Assembly (NCBI GenBank): GCA_934464615.1
Contig: CAKSKA010000006.1
Coordinates: forward strand, 40,908-104,907
Length of the DNA stretch: 64,000 nt
Direction: 5' to 3'
Source: an uncultured Eubacteriales bacterium
Lineage (GTDB): Bacteria; Bacillota; Clostridia; Oscillospirales; Acutalibacteraceae
The position numbers and the translations under genes were made by a program. Each line of letters opens with the position of its first letter. The stretch's first letter is position 1. The notes beneath the pieces are model-generated. The model was not told the origin of the DNA. It saw only the letters and a list, made by a program, of their open reading frames with translations, and did not search any database. This document shows, piece by piece, positions 34,266 through 42,245 of the stretch.

Positions 34266-36671
34266 ATGAAATACGATTATTCCGCTATAGAAAAAAAGTG
34301 GCAGAATGTATGGGATGAAAAACAGACTTTTGCCGCAAAAAACAATTCGGACAAACCGAAATTTTATGCGTTGGTTGAATTTCCTTATCCTTCGGGACAG
34401 GGCTTGCATGTAGGACATCCGCGCTCTTACACGGCACTTGATATAGTTGCGCGAAAAAAGAGATTGCAGGGTTTCAACGTGCTGTATCCTATGGGTTGGG
34501 ACGCTTTCGGTCTGCCGACGGAAAACTACGCGATAAAAAACCATATACACCCCGAAACGGTTACAAAGCAAAACATTGCCCATTTTAAAGAACAGCTTAA
34601 ATCCCTTGGTTTTTCGTTCGATTGGAGCAGGGAGATAAATACAACAGATCCGTCTTATTATAAATGGACACAGTGGATATTTTTACAGCTTTATAAAAAC
34701 GGACTTGCCTATAAAAAGGAAATGTCGGTAAACTGGTGTACATCCTGCAAATGCGTACTTGCAAACGAGGAAGTTGTAAACGGCGTTTGCGAGCGCTGCG
34801 GCAGCGAAGTGGTACATAAAGTTAAAAGTCAGTGGATGCTGCGTATTACCGATTATGCGCAAAAGTTGCTTGACGGATTGGACGGCGTTAACTTTATTGA
34901 CCGTGTAAAGACGCAGCAGCGCAATTGGATAGGCCGTTCCACCGGTACGCAAATAAAGTTTGAAACTTCGGCAGGGGATAATTTTGAGGTTTATTCCACC
35001 CGTGCGGATACGCTTTTCGGCGTTACCTATGTTGTAATTTCGCCGGAGCATCCCATTATTGAAAAATGGGCGGATAAAATTAAAAATCTTGACGAAGTCA
35101 GAAAATATCAGGCAGACTCCGCCAAAAAATCGGACTTTGAACGTACCGAAATCAATAAGGATAAAACAGGCGTACGCCTTGACGGTGTTGTTGCGATAAA
35201 CCCCGTAAATAAAAAAGAAATACCGATATTTATTTCGGATTATGTACTTATTTCTTACGGCACAGGCTGTGTTATGGGTGTTCCGGGACACGATCAGCGT
35301 GACTGGGATTTTGCGACAAAATTCGGTCTGCCTATAATTGAGGTTGTGTCGGGCGGAGATGTTACAAAACAGGCTTATACCGAGTGTGAAACCGGAACAT
35401 TGGTTAATTCCGGATTTTTGGACGGACTGAGCGTAGACGAGGCAAAGGTTAAAATTGCCGACTGGCTTATAAGCAACGGCCTCGGCGAAAAAAAGATAAA
35501 CTACAAATTGCGCGACTGGGTATTTTCCCGTCAGCGTTATTGGGGCGAACCTATTCCCATGGTGCATTGCGAAAAATGCGGATATGTACCCATTGATGAG
35601 AGCGAACTGCCGCTTTTGCTGCCGAATGTGGATTCTTACGAGCCTACCGATAACGGCGAATCTCCGCTTGCAAAAATGACGGATTGGGTAAATACAACTT
35701 GTCCGAAATGCGGCGGAAAAGCCGAAAGGGAAACCGATACAATGCCGCAGTGGGCAGGATCGTCCTGGTATTTCTTAAGATACTGCGATCCGCATAACGA
35801 TAAGGAACTTGCAAGCAAACAGGCGCTTGAATACTGGCTGCCGGTAGATTGGTACAACGGCGGAATGGAGCATACAACGCTGCATTTGCTTTACAGCCGT
35901 TTTTGGCATAAATTCCTTTACGATATCGGTGTTGTTCCCACACCCGAACCGTACGCGAAACGTACAAGCCACGGTATGATTTTGGGCGAAAACGGCGAAA
36001 AGATGTCAAAATCACGAGGAAATGTTGTAAATCCCGATGACATTGTAAGGGATTACGGAGCCGATACAATGCGCCTTTATGAAATGTTTATAGGCGATTT
36101 CGAAAAGGCTGCTCCGTGGAGTTCGTCCTCAATTAAAGGCTGTAAGCGCTTTCTTGAAAGAGTGTGGAGCTTGACTGACAATATGGTTGACGGCGGTTAC
36201 CGCAGTGATATTGAAGGTGAAATGCACCGCACGATAAAGAAGGTAACGCAGGATATAGAAGAACTTAAAATGAACACGGCAATAGCTTCGCTTATGTCGC
36301 TTTTAAATACCTTCTCCGCAAAAGGTAATATAACAAAGGAAGAATTCCGTACCTTTATAATCCTGCTTAATCCGTTTGCTCCGCATATAACAGAGGAACT
36401 GTGGGTAAAATGCGGATTTGAGGGAATGTTAAACGAAACCGCATGGCCGCAGTATGACGAATCGAAATGCGCGGAAACAACGGTGCAAATACCTGTGCAG
36501 ATTAACGGTAAAGTGCGCGCGCGTATTGACGTTACCGCAGATATTTCGACACAGCAGGCAATAGACACCGCCAAGGCCGACGCGGTTATTAAAAAGGAAC
36601 TTGACGGCAAAACGATTGTTAAGGAACTTTATGTGCCTAAAAAAATAATAAATATTGTTGTAAAGCCGTAG
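34266..36671 (+). CDS. leuS: Leucyl-tRNA synthetase
   Basis: Charges tRNA-Leu. The 801-residue class I enzyme has the HIGH region in YPSGQGLHVGHPRSYTALDIV and a zinc ribbon (CTSCKCV and CERCGSE) at about 155-180. An editing domain runs from about residue 220 (STRADTLFGVTYVVISPEH; GTGCVMGVPGHDQRDWDFA), and the KMSKS loop is GEKMSKSRGN. ATG at 34266 follows AGGAG; an earlier in-frame ATG lies inside rsfS and lacks support. It is the last gene of the topA-leuS run. No T-box leader is present because it depends on upstream transcription. Confidence 0.98.
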   Translation: MKYDYSAIEKKWQNVWDEKQTFAAKNNSDKPKFYALVEFPYPSGQGLHVGHPRSYTALDIVARKKRLQGFNVLYPMGWDAFGLPTENYAIKNHIHPETVTKQNIAHFKEQLKSLGFSFDWSREINTTDPSYYKWTQWIFLQLYKNGLAYKKEMSVNWCTSCKCVLANEEVVNGVCERCGSEVVHKVKSQWMLRITDYAQKLLDGLDGVNFIDRVKTQQRNWIGRSTGTQIKFETSAGDNFEVYSTRADTLFGVTYVVISPEHPIIEKWADKIKNLDEVRKYQADSAKKSDFERTEINKDKTGVRLDGVVAINPVNKKEIPIFISDYVLISYGTGCVMGVPGHDQRDWDFATKFGLPIIEVVSGGDVTKQAYTECETGTLVNSGFLDGLSVDEAKVKIADWLISNGLGEKKINYKLRDWVFSRQRYWGEPIPMVHCEKCGYVPIDESELPLLLPNVDSYEPTDNGESPLAKMTDWVNTTCPKCGGKAERETDTMPQWAGSSWYFLRYCDPHNDKELASKQALEYWLPVDWYNGGMEHTTLHLLYSRFWHKFLYDIGVVPTPEPYAKRTSHGMILGENGEKMSKSRGNVVNPDDIVRDYGADTMRLYEMFIGDFEKAAPWSSSSIKGCKRFLERVWSLTDNMVDGGYRSDIEGEMHRTIKKVTQDIEELKMNTAIASLMSLLNTFSAKGNITKEEFRTFIILLNPFAPHITEELWVKCGFEGMLNETAWPQYDESKCAETTVQIPVQINGKVRARIDVTADISTQQAIDTAKADAVIKKELDGKTIVKELYVPKKIINIVVKP

Positions 36672-36687
36672 TACAATTTATGCTGTA

Positions 36688-36736
36688 ATATCCTCGGTTT
36701 TGGCAAAAACCGAGGATATGTTACACATATTTTTTT
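36688..36736 (+). terminator. Terminator of the topA-leuS gene run
   Basis: A 14-bp stem ATATCCTCGGTTTT/AAAACCGAGGATAT (36688-36701 with 36706-36719), with a T-run about 10 bases further on. The gap before the T-run makes its strength uncertain. Confidence 0.6.
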
Positions 36737-36755
36737 GAGAATAAAGAAAAAAGTA

Positions 36756-36784
36756 TTGACAATACTTAAATTGGTTGATATAAT
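36756..36784 (+). promoter_or_regulatory. Promoter of tRNA-Lys
   Basis: Consensus TTGACA (36756-36761) and TATAAT (36779-36784) with a 17-base spacer, 17 bases before the mature tRNA 5' end. Confidence 0.85.
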
Positions 36785-36801
36785 ATACGAGTCGCATATT
36801 T

Positions 36802-36877
36802 GATCCATTAGCTCAGCTGGCAGAGCACTTGACTTTTAATCAAGGTGTCCGGGATTCGAATTCCCGATGGGTCACCA
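36802..36877 (+). tRNA. tRNA-Lys (anticodon TTT)
   Basis: A 76-base tRNA with CCA encoded. The acceptor stem pairs GATCCAT with ATGGGTC (one T-G pair). The D-arm has TAGCTCAGCTGGCAGAGCA, and the anticodon stem CTTGA/TCAAG encloses CTTTTAA, giving anticodon TTT. The T-arm is CGGGATTCGAATTCCCG. It is a single-gene transcript with its own promoter and terminator. Confidence 0.97.
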
Positions 36878-36880
36878 AAA

Positions 36881-36912
36881 GAAACTTCGCATTTTTTGCG
36901 GAGTTTCTTTTT
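36881..36912 (+). terminator. Terminator of tRNA-Lys
   Basis: Stem GAAACTTCGC/GCGGAGTTTC (one G-T pair) with a 7-base loop, then a T-run. It lies 3 bases after the tRNA. Confidence 0.85.
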
Positions 36913-36937
36913 ATTATTGCTTCGTTTAAAAAAATCC

Positions 36938-36956
36938 AACCGTTTCACAAACGGTT
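36938..36956. other. Perfect short dyad upstream of the M23 promoter
   Basis: AACCGTTT and AAACGGTT around CAC, 12 bases upstream of the -35 of the M23 peptidase promoter. It could be an operator or a small hairpin. With the tRNA, two terminators and two promoters it fills the 377-base stretch between leuS and the M23 gene. Confidence 0.5.
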
Positions 36957-36968
36957 ATTATTGTTAAA

Positions 36969-36997
36969 TTGACAAATTATATAAAGGATTATATAAT
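36969..36997 (+). promoter_or_regulatory. Promoter of the first M23 peptidase gene
   Basis: TTGACA (36969-36974) and TATAAT (36992-36997) with a 17-base spacer. Confidence 0.8.
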
Positions 36998-37048
36998 ATT
37001 AAATTAGTACTGTTATCAGCAAGATTTTGTATATAAAGGACATTTATA

Positions 37049-38419
37049 ATGAGGGAAATTATTTCCGTAATACGCGCAGCGGTTTGCTTTTTCTTTTTGC
37101 GTATAAAATGCAGAATAAAAAATACGGGTAAAATCGCTTCCGCGGGATTTAAAGTATTTAAAGCACAAACAAAATATGCCTTAAGTGTAGCGTCGCCCTA
37201 TTTTCGCGCACTTAAAAGCAAGTGGTTTATAATTTGGGGCGCGATAAGTGCCGCGCTTATAATAGCCGCGGCGGTACTTATTAATATGACGGCGCACTAT
37301 TGTCTGGTTTATTACGGCGACGAGCCTGTAGGCTATGCAAGAAGTACAAATTCGGTAGAGGCCACGGTGCAGGCGCTTAAAAACGAATTTACCGATTTTG
37401 ACGAGGTACAGACCGACCTTGAAAACGTGTACGCACATGAGCTGCAGACTTCAAACCTCTTTCTTAACTGTCTTAACAAAAAACAGCTTAAGGACGCAAT
37501 AATAAACGTGTGTAAATCGCTTTGCTACTCAAACAGCGTGTATATAGACGGGAATCAGGTGCTTACTTCCACAAGTTCGGTTACGGTCAACAATGCCGTG
37601 AACGATTTTAGGGACGACAGGATAGCCCTTGCCGGAGAAATAAAAAAGGATTATACTTCCTGTGAAGTGGAGTGGCTTAACGGGCTTGAAATTAAAAAGG
37701 AATGTGTACCGGTAAGCACCGTTATAAAGGAAAATATATACGATACTTTGTACAGCATACTTGAAAGTGATGCGCAGTACCGTATAACTTGTGTACAAAC
37801 CGAAACAACATATACACCTTATATAACAGTCTATACCCGCAACGATTCGCTGGAATCCGGAGAGAGATATATAATACAGGAAGGCGTAAACGGTGAAAAG
37901 CAGGTTGAAAAACGGCTTGTAATAGAAAACGGTATGGTGATTGAAAACCGTACGCTTGAGGAAAAAACCGTTAAACGTGCGGTAACATGCAAGGTTGAAA
38001 TAGGAAACGGCGATTACGGAAATCTTGACAGCCATATTGCACTTAAACTGCCGACAGAAGGTACGGTTTCGTCATCTTACGGCGGCAGGAGCGATCCCTT
38101 TACGGGAAAACAGGCATATCATAACGGTATGGACATTGCGGCGCCCACCGGTACGCCGATAATTGCGGCGGCGGGCGGAAAGGTCGTACAGGCTTCAAAC
38201 ACCGGCAACGGATTCGGAAACTGTGTTGTTATTGAGCATTATCCGGGTTTTCGCACGCTTTACGGGCATTGCTCCAAACTGCTTGTAAATGTAGGAGATT
38301 ACGTTAATGCAGGGGATTTGATTGCACTTGTGGGTTCTACCGGACGTTCAACAGGTCCGCATTTGCATTTTTCCATAATAATTGACGGTCAGTATACCGA
38401 TCCTACGGTTTATTTTTAA
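37049..38419 (+). CDS. Membrane-anchored M23 peptidase with G5-like domain
   Basis: A 456-residue predicted peptidoglycan endopeptidase. After a basic cytoplasmic segment, one transmembrane helix (about residues 59-80) anchors it with the C-terminus outside. A middle region at about 85-265 of unknown fold is followed by a G5-like segment (SGERYIIQEGVNGEKQVEKRLVIENG) and a C-terminal LytM/M23 domain. Zinc ligands are H358 and D362 (HNGMDIA) and H440 in HLH (438-440). AAAGGA precedes the ATG. It is transcribed alone. Its domain plan matches the gene at 53844, so the two are likely paralogues used in wall growth or sporulation (inference). Confidence 0.9.
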   Translation: MREIISVIRAAVCFFFLRIKCRIKNTGKIASAGFKVFKAQTKYALSVASPYFRALKSKWFIIWGAISAALIIAAAVLINMTAHYCLVYYGDEPVGYARSTNSVEATVQALKNEFTDFDEVQTDLENVYAHELQTSNLFLNCLNKKQLKDAIINVCKSLCYSNSVYIDGNQVLTSTSSVTVNNAVNDFRDDRIALAGEIKKDYTSCEVEWLNGLEIKKECVPVSTVIKENIYDTLYSILESDAQYRITCVQTETTYTPYITVYTRNDSLESGERYIIQEGVNGEKQVEKRLVIENGMVIENRTLEEKTVKRAVTCKVEIGNGDYGNLDSHIALKLPTEGTVSSSYGGRSDPFTGKQAYHNGMDIAAPTGTPIIAAAGGKVVQASNTGNGFGNCVVIEHYPGFRTLYGHCSKLLVNVGDYVNAGDLIALVGSTGRSTGPHLHFSIIIDGQYTDPTVYF

Positions 38420-38450
38420 TGCATTTTAATAATGATGTGAATTAAACAAA

Positions 38451-38476
38451 AAAGCCGTACTTAAAAGTACGGCTTT
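38451..38476. terminator. Bidirectional terminator
   Basis: A 12-bp perfect stem AAAGCCGTACTT/AAGTACGGCTTT with a 2-base loop, between the convergent M23 and small lipoprotein genes. Confidence 0.8.
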
Positions 38477-38488
38477 AATTTATAATAT

Positions 38489-38818
38489 TTACGGCTTGCA
38501 AACTTTGCAGGGTGAATATCCGTCGGCGATAAGTTTTTCTCTGTTGCGGCTCTCATCTTTGCTTTCGTCTTTTAGTTCCTTTGCATACCTGCAGGTTTCC
38601 AAATGAAATTTACCCGATGATGTATTGACTATGTAAAGCGTTTGAGTGTCGGACTGTTCCGTTTCGTCGGTGTTCGGCTCGGTTTTATATCCGTTTACCG
38701 TATTTTGTGTGTTTTTATCGGGTAGAATTACCGTTTGCTTCACTTCGGCATCTCCTTTGCAACTGCAAAATGCAAGACACAAAGTGAAACATAATAACAT
38801 TATTTTAACAAAACGCAT
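38489..38818 (-). CDS. Small lipoprotein with C-terminal Cys-rich (Ada-like) motif
   Basis: A 109-residue predicted lipoprotein. The signal peptide ends at a lipobox near residues 17-20 (FCSC), followed by a Thr/Asn/Gln-rich linker. A C-terminal module of about 45 residues runs YIVNTSSGKFHLETC through to GYSPCKVCKP. Its single Cys followed by CxxC resembles the metal-binding motif often found at the end of secreted nucleases and lipoproteins in Firmicutes. No enzyme domain is present. GGAAGTGG precedes the ATG. The function is unknown; metal or thiol chemistry at the cell surface is a guess. Confidence 0.8.
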   Translation of the reverse strand: MRFVKIMLLCFTLCLAFCSCKGDAEVKQTVILPDKNTQNTVNGYKTEPNTDETEQSDTQTLYIVNTSSGKFHLETCRYAKELKDESKDESRNREKLIADGYSPCKVCKP

Positions 38819-38838
38819 AAAACCACTTCCGAAACCAA

Positions 38839-38867
38839 ATTATATTACAAAAAAAGTTATAAATCAA
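38839..38867 (-). promoter_or_regulatory. Promoter of the small lipoprotein gene
   Basis: On the minus strand, TTGATT (38862-38867) and TATAAT (38839-38844) with a 17-base spacer. It lies directly in front of the uvrC start. Confidence 0.75.
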
Positions 38868-38883
38868 CAAAAAAGGAAAAAAT

Positions 38884-40704
38884 ATGATGACCGAAAAGAA
38901 AAAAGAACTTAAAAAGAAGGCAAACACATTGCCGTTGCTGCCGGGTGTGTATATTATGAAGGACGCAAAGGGAAATATTATATACATCGGCAAAGCGATT
39001 AAGTTGAAAAATCGCGTTACGCAATATTTCGGATCACCGTTAAACCATACGCAGAAAGTACGCCAAATGACGTCTAATGTAGATGATTTTGAATATGTTG
39101 TCTGTGACAGCGAATTTGAGGCGCTGACGCTTGAAAACTCGCTTATAAAGCAGCATATGCCGAAATATAACATACTGCTTAAGGATGACAAAGGCTACCA
39201 TTATGTTCGTATAACAAAGGAAAAATGGAGAAGAATACAGGCAGTTAAAAATAATTCCGGTACGGGCACTTTTATAGGTCCGTTTAATTCGGGCAAAGTA
39301 GTAAGGGAAACTGTGGAGCAGGCACAGCGGATTTTTAAACTGCCTAATTGCAACCGCAATTTCGAAAAGCCGTCGAAACCCTGCCTTAATTACCATATAG
39401 GTATTTGCAGCGCACCCTGCAGGAACAAAATTAAAATTGAAGAATACAACGAATCGGTTGATGCCGCGGTTGATTTTATTAAAAAGGGCGGAATAGGCGC
39501 GCAGGATATTAAACGTCTTGAAGAACAGATGAATACCGCTGCCGATGCCCTTAATTTTGAATATGCCGCAAAACTCAGGGATAGGATAAACTCTTTAAAA
39601 CGCATTGCACAAAAGCAAAAAGTAATTACGTCGGATACATACAGACACGACTGCTTTGCGAGTGCTATGAGCGGCGATAAAGTATGCGTGGAGGTATTTA
39701 CATTCAGCGGCGGTCATTTATCCGACCAAAATAATTTTATTTTTGACAGCATAGGAAGCAGGGGCGAATTGTACAGCGAGTTGCTGCCGCAGTATTATGC
39801 CGAGCGCGAGGTGCCGAAAGAACTGCTTTTGGACGAAATGCCTGACGGGGAGGATGCCGTTACGCAGTGGCTGAATGAAAAAAGCGGACACACGGTTACC
39901 CTGACAGTCCCCAAAATAGGCGATAAACGACGGCTTGTGGAAATGTGTACGGCAAACGCGGCGGAACACTTATCGCATATTATAGAGCGCAATATGTACG
40001 AAACAGCTGCACTTGACGAACTGGGAAAACTGCTTGGAATTGTGCCGCCGAGGTATATAGAATCTTACGATATTTCAAATATTTCGGGCGCGGAAAATGT
40101 CGCCGGAATGGTAGTATTTAAGGACGGCAGACCGTGCAGGGAAAATTACAGGAAGTTTAAAATCAAAAGTTTTGTAGGTCAGGACGACTATCGTTCCATG
40201 GCGGAGGTACTTGACAGGCGGTTGTGCGAATATGAAAAAGGGACGGATCCGGCTTTTTCGGTCCTGCCCGACCTTATTTTGCTTGACGGCGGACGCGGAC
40301 AGCTTTCCGCTGTAATGCCTGTGCTGGCAAAACACGGCGCGGATATTAAAATTTTCGGTATGGTTAAGGACAGCAAACACCGCACCGACGCCATTGCGGC
40401 ACAGGGCGGCAACATTGTAATAAAGTCAAACCGCAGTGCTTTCAGGCTTGTAACACAAATACAGGACGAAGTACACAGGTTTGCGATAAGTTTCCACAAA
40501 AACCGCAGAAGCCGTTCTATGACGGCGTCCGTGCTTACCGAAATATCCGGAATAGGACCGAAAAAGGCGGCAGCGCTTTTTAAGCATTTTAAATCAATTA
40601 AGAATATAAAGCAGGCCGACGCACAGTCCCTTTGCAGTGTAAAAGAAATAAATAAAACCGATGCCGAAAACATTATAAATTACTTCGGCAAAGATGCCGA
40701 TTAA
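38884..40704 (+). CDS. uvrC: Excinuclease ABC subunit C
   Basis: Makes both incisions in nucleotide excision repair. The 606-residue protein has an N-terminal GIY-YIG nuclease domain (GVYIMKDAKGNIIYIGKA) at about 22-40 and an UvrB-binding UVR motif near 205-240. The C-terminal RNase H-like nuclease (SYDISNISGAENVAGMVVF; LLDGGRGQL) is followed by helix-hairpin-helix repeats (EISGIGPKKAAALFKHF). Two adjacent ATG codons are possible starts; AAGGA lies 6 bases before the first. It is transcribed alone. Confidence 0.98.
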   Translation: MMTEKKKELKKKANTLPLLPGVYIMKDAKGNIIYIGKAIKLKNRVTQYFGSPLNHTQKVRQMTSNVDDFEYVVCDSEFEALTLENSLIKQHMPKYNILLKDDKGYHYVRITKEKWRRIQAVKNNSGTGTFIGPFNSGKVVRETVEQAQRIFKLPNCNRNFEKPSKPCLNYHIGICSAPCRNKIKIEEYNESVDAAVDFIKKGGIGAQDIKRLEEQMNTAADALNFEYAAKLRDRINSLKRIAQKQKVITSDTYRHDCFASAMSGDKVCVEVFTFSGGHLSDQNNFIFDSIGSRGELYSELLPQYYAEREVPKELLLDEMPDGEDAVTQWLNEKSGHTVTLTVPKIGDKRRLVEMCTANAAEHLSHIIERNMYETAALDELGKLLGIVPPRYIESYDISNISGAENVAGMVVFKDGRPCRENYRKFKIKSFVGQDDYRSMAEVLDRRLCEYEKGTDPAFSVLPDLILLDGGRGQLSAVMPVLAKHGADIKIFGMVKDSKHRTDAIAAQGGNIVIKSNRSAFRLVTQIQDEVHRFAISFHKNRRSRSMTASVLTEISGIGPKKAAALFKHFKSIKNIKQADAQSLCSVKEINKTDAENIINYFGKDAD

Positions 40705-40709
40705 ATTTT

Positions 40710-40745
40710 ATCGTGGCTGTAAAATGCAACTTTTACAGCCACGAT
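40710..40745. terminator. Bidirectional terminator between uvrC and MATE gene
   Basis: A 15-bp perfect stem (40710-40724 with 40731-40745) with a 6-base loop and T-rich flanks, between convergent genes. Confidence 0.85.
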
Positions 40746-40748
40746 ATT

Positions 40749-42095
40749 TTATCTGGTTAAGTTTTTCATCCAATTATATTTACGTATTTTAAAAAATGCG
40801 GGAATGCATTTTAATATTTGGTCGCTTTTAAGTGCCAGATAAACAACCCATGGCGGCGCACCGAGAAGGGAAGTAATTATACCGAGAGGAATTACCACAC
40901 CGAATACAAATGCAGTGTCGTTTTTAAGCACAAAACTTACATCGCCGCCGGATTTTACGAGTCCCAACAGACAGGGGCACTGATAACATGTGCCGATACA
41001 GGTAAAACACAGCACCGTTATAAACTGCCGCGAATAGAAAACGGCACCGTCCGTAATATTGTAAAGCGATATAAAAGGATCGCGTATAATAAAAAACAGC
41101 AGTCCGGTGCAAACACCGAAAATAATAAAAAGAATTTGTACGGTGCGTGAGTATTCTTTGATTTTTGAAAGATCTCCGGAGCCGACGGTTTTTCCTATAA
41201 TTATGCCTACGGCACCCGCAAGCCCGTTCATGCCCACATACATAAGCGAATTTACGGTGTTTGCAAGGCTTACACCGGTTATTACATCGCTTTGCAGGTG
41301 TCCTAAAATAATGCTGTTTGCAAACAGATTTATTCCCCAAACAAGTTGTCCTGCAACAAGGGGAGTTCCGTAACGCACAAAATCCTTTAAAATAGGAATA
41401 TACGGATGTAACATTTCGCGGAATTTAAAGCATAGTTTTTTGTCCGCAAATTTTACATAAATAAAAATTATAACCGTTTCGCATATTCTTGCAATAAGCG
41501 TGGCAATTGCCGCACCGCGCACTCCCAGCTCCGGGAATCCCGCTTTGCCGAATATGAGCATATAATTAAGCGTAATGTCGATTATCAGCGAACACAGCGA
41601 CACCGTCATACCTATTTTTGCTGATTCCACACTGCGCATTGCGGCTATAAGAGCCTGTGTTATGCAAAAGAATACATACGAAGCGCATACGGCGGACAAA
41701 TATTCAACGCCGCTTTTTATAACCTGTTCGTCATTTGTAAATATGCCTATTACCGCATTCGGAAACAACGCGCAAACAAATGTGAAAACAGCGCCGAGTA
41801 TCACGGAAAACGTCATTCCGACAGACACGGTGCGGCGTATGTTTTGCACGTCGCTTTTGCCCCAGTACTGCGAGGAAATAAGTAATATGGCAGCTTCAAT
41901 ACCGGCGCTTAAAACCTGCAAAACGGTTTGCACTTGGCCTGCCATATATACTCCCGATACGGCATTGTCCCCAAGGGAACCTATCATAAGATTATCCGCA
42001 AGACTTACGCTGTATGTTATAAGGTTTTGCACTATCATGGGAACGGCAAGGTATATTAAGTTTTTGTAGAATTTCTTTTCTTTTGTAAGTATCAT
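40749..42095 (-). CDS. MATE-family efflux transporter (first of a divergent pair)
   Basis: A 448-residue multidrug or toxic-compound exporter of the cytoplasmic membrane, driven by an ion gradient. It has about twelve hydrophobic helices in two MatE repeats, starting IYLAVPMIVQNLITYSVSLADNLMIGSLGDNAVSGV. The start at ATG 42095 is weakly supported by GGGTTGAT upstream; a longer frame from 42155 has no site. It is divergent from a second MATE gene, and a palindrome in the shared spacer contains both -35 hexamers. Which compounds it exports cannot be read from the sequence. Confidence 0.92.
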   Translation of the reverse strand: MILTKEKKFYKNLIYLAVPMIVQNLITYSVSLADNLMIGSLGDNAVSGVYMAGQVQTVLQVLSAGIEAAILLISSQYWGKSDVQNIRRTVSVGMTFSVILGAVFTFVCALFPNAVIGIFTNDEQVIKSGVEYLSAVCASYVFFCITQALIAAMRSVESAKIGMTVSLCSLIIDITLNYMLIFGKAGFPELGVRGAAIATLIARICETVIIFIYVKFADKKLCFKFREMLHPYIPILKDFVRYGTPLVAGQLVWGINLFANSIILGHLQSDVITGVSLANTVNSLMYVGMNGLAGAVGIIIGKTVGSGDLSKIKEYSRTVQILFIIFGVCTGLLFFIIRDPFISLYNITDGAVFYSRQFITVLCFTCIGTCYQCPCLLGLVKSGGDVSFVLKNDTAFVFGVVIPLGIITSLLGAPPWVVYLALKSDQILKCIPAFFKIRKYNWMKNLTR

Positions 42096-42145
42096 AATAT
42101 CAACCCGCGCACAGTGTAAATTCGGCAAATGGACTTTCCATACCG

Positions 42146-42174
42146 AGTTTAACACCGACGGATTTAAAAATCAA
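42146..42174 (-). promoter_or_regulatory. Promoter of the minus-strand MATE gene
   Basis: On the minus strand, TTGATT (42169-42174) and a weak -10, TAAACT (42146-42151), with a 17-base spacer. Confidence 0.55.
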
Positions 42175-42192
42175 GTCGTTGTTGATTTTTAA
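42164..42192. promoter_or_regulatory. Palindrome shared by the divergent MATE promoters
   Basis: Perfect 11-bp arms TTAAAAATCAA and TTGATTTTTAA around GTCGTTG. Each arm contains the -35 hexamer of one of the two divergent promoters. It is a candidate operator for joint control; no regulator gene is adjacent. Confidence 0.6.
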
Positions 42193-42210
42193 TGCGATAT
42201 ATATTAATAT
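42182..42210 (+). promoter_or_regulatory. Promoter of the plus-strand MATE gene
   Basis: TTGATT (42182-42187) and TAATAT (42205-42210) with a 17-base spacer. Confidence 0.65.
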
Positions 42211-42245
42211 ATACAGGTATTAACAATAAAAGGAAATGTGAAAAA

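Noticed and set aside
34683..35567. Open frame of about 294 codons on the minus strand opposite leuS
   Set aside because: The translation is rich in Tyr, Phe, Cys, His and Arg with no domain, there is no ribosome-binding site, and leuS on the other strand is unambiguous. It reflects codon bias of the real gene.
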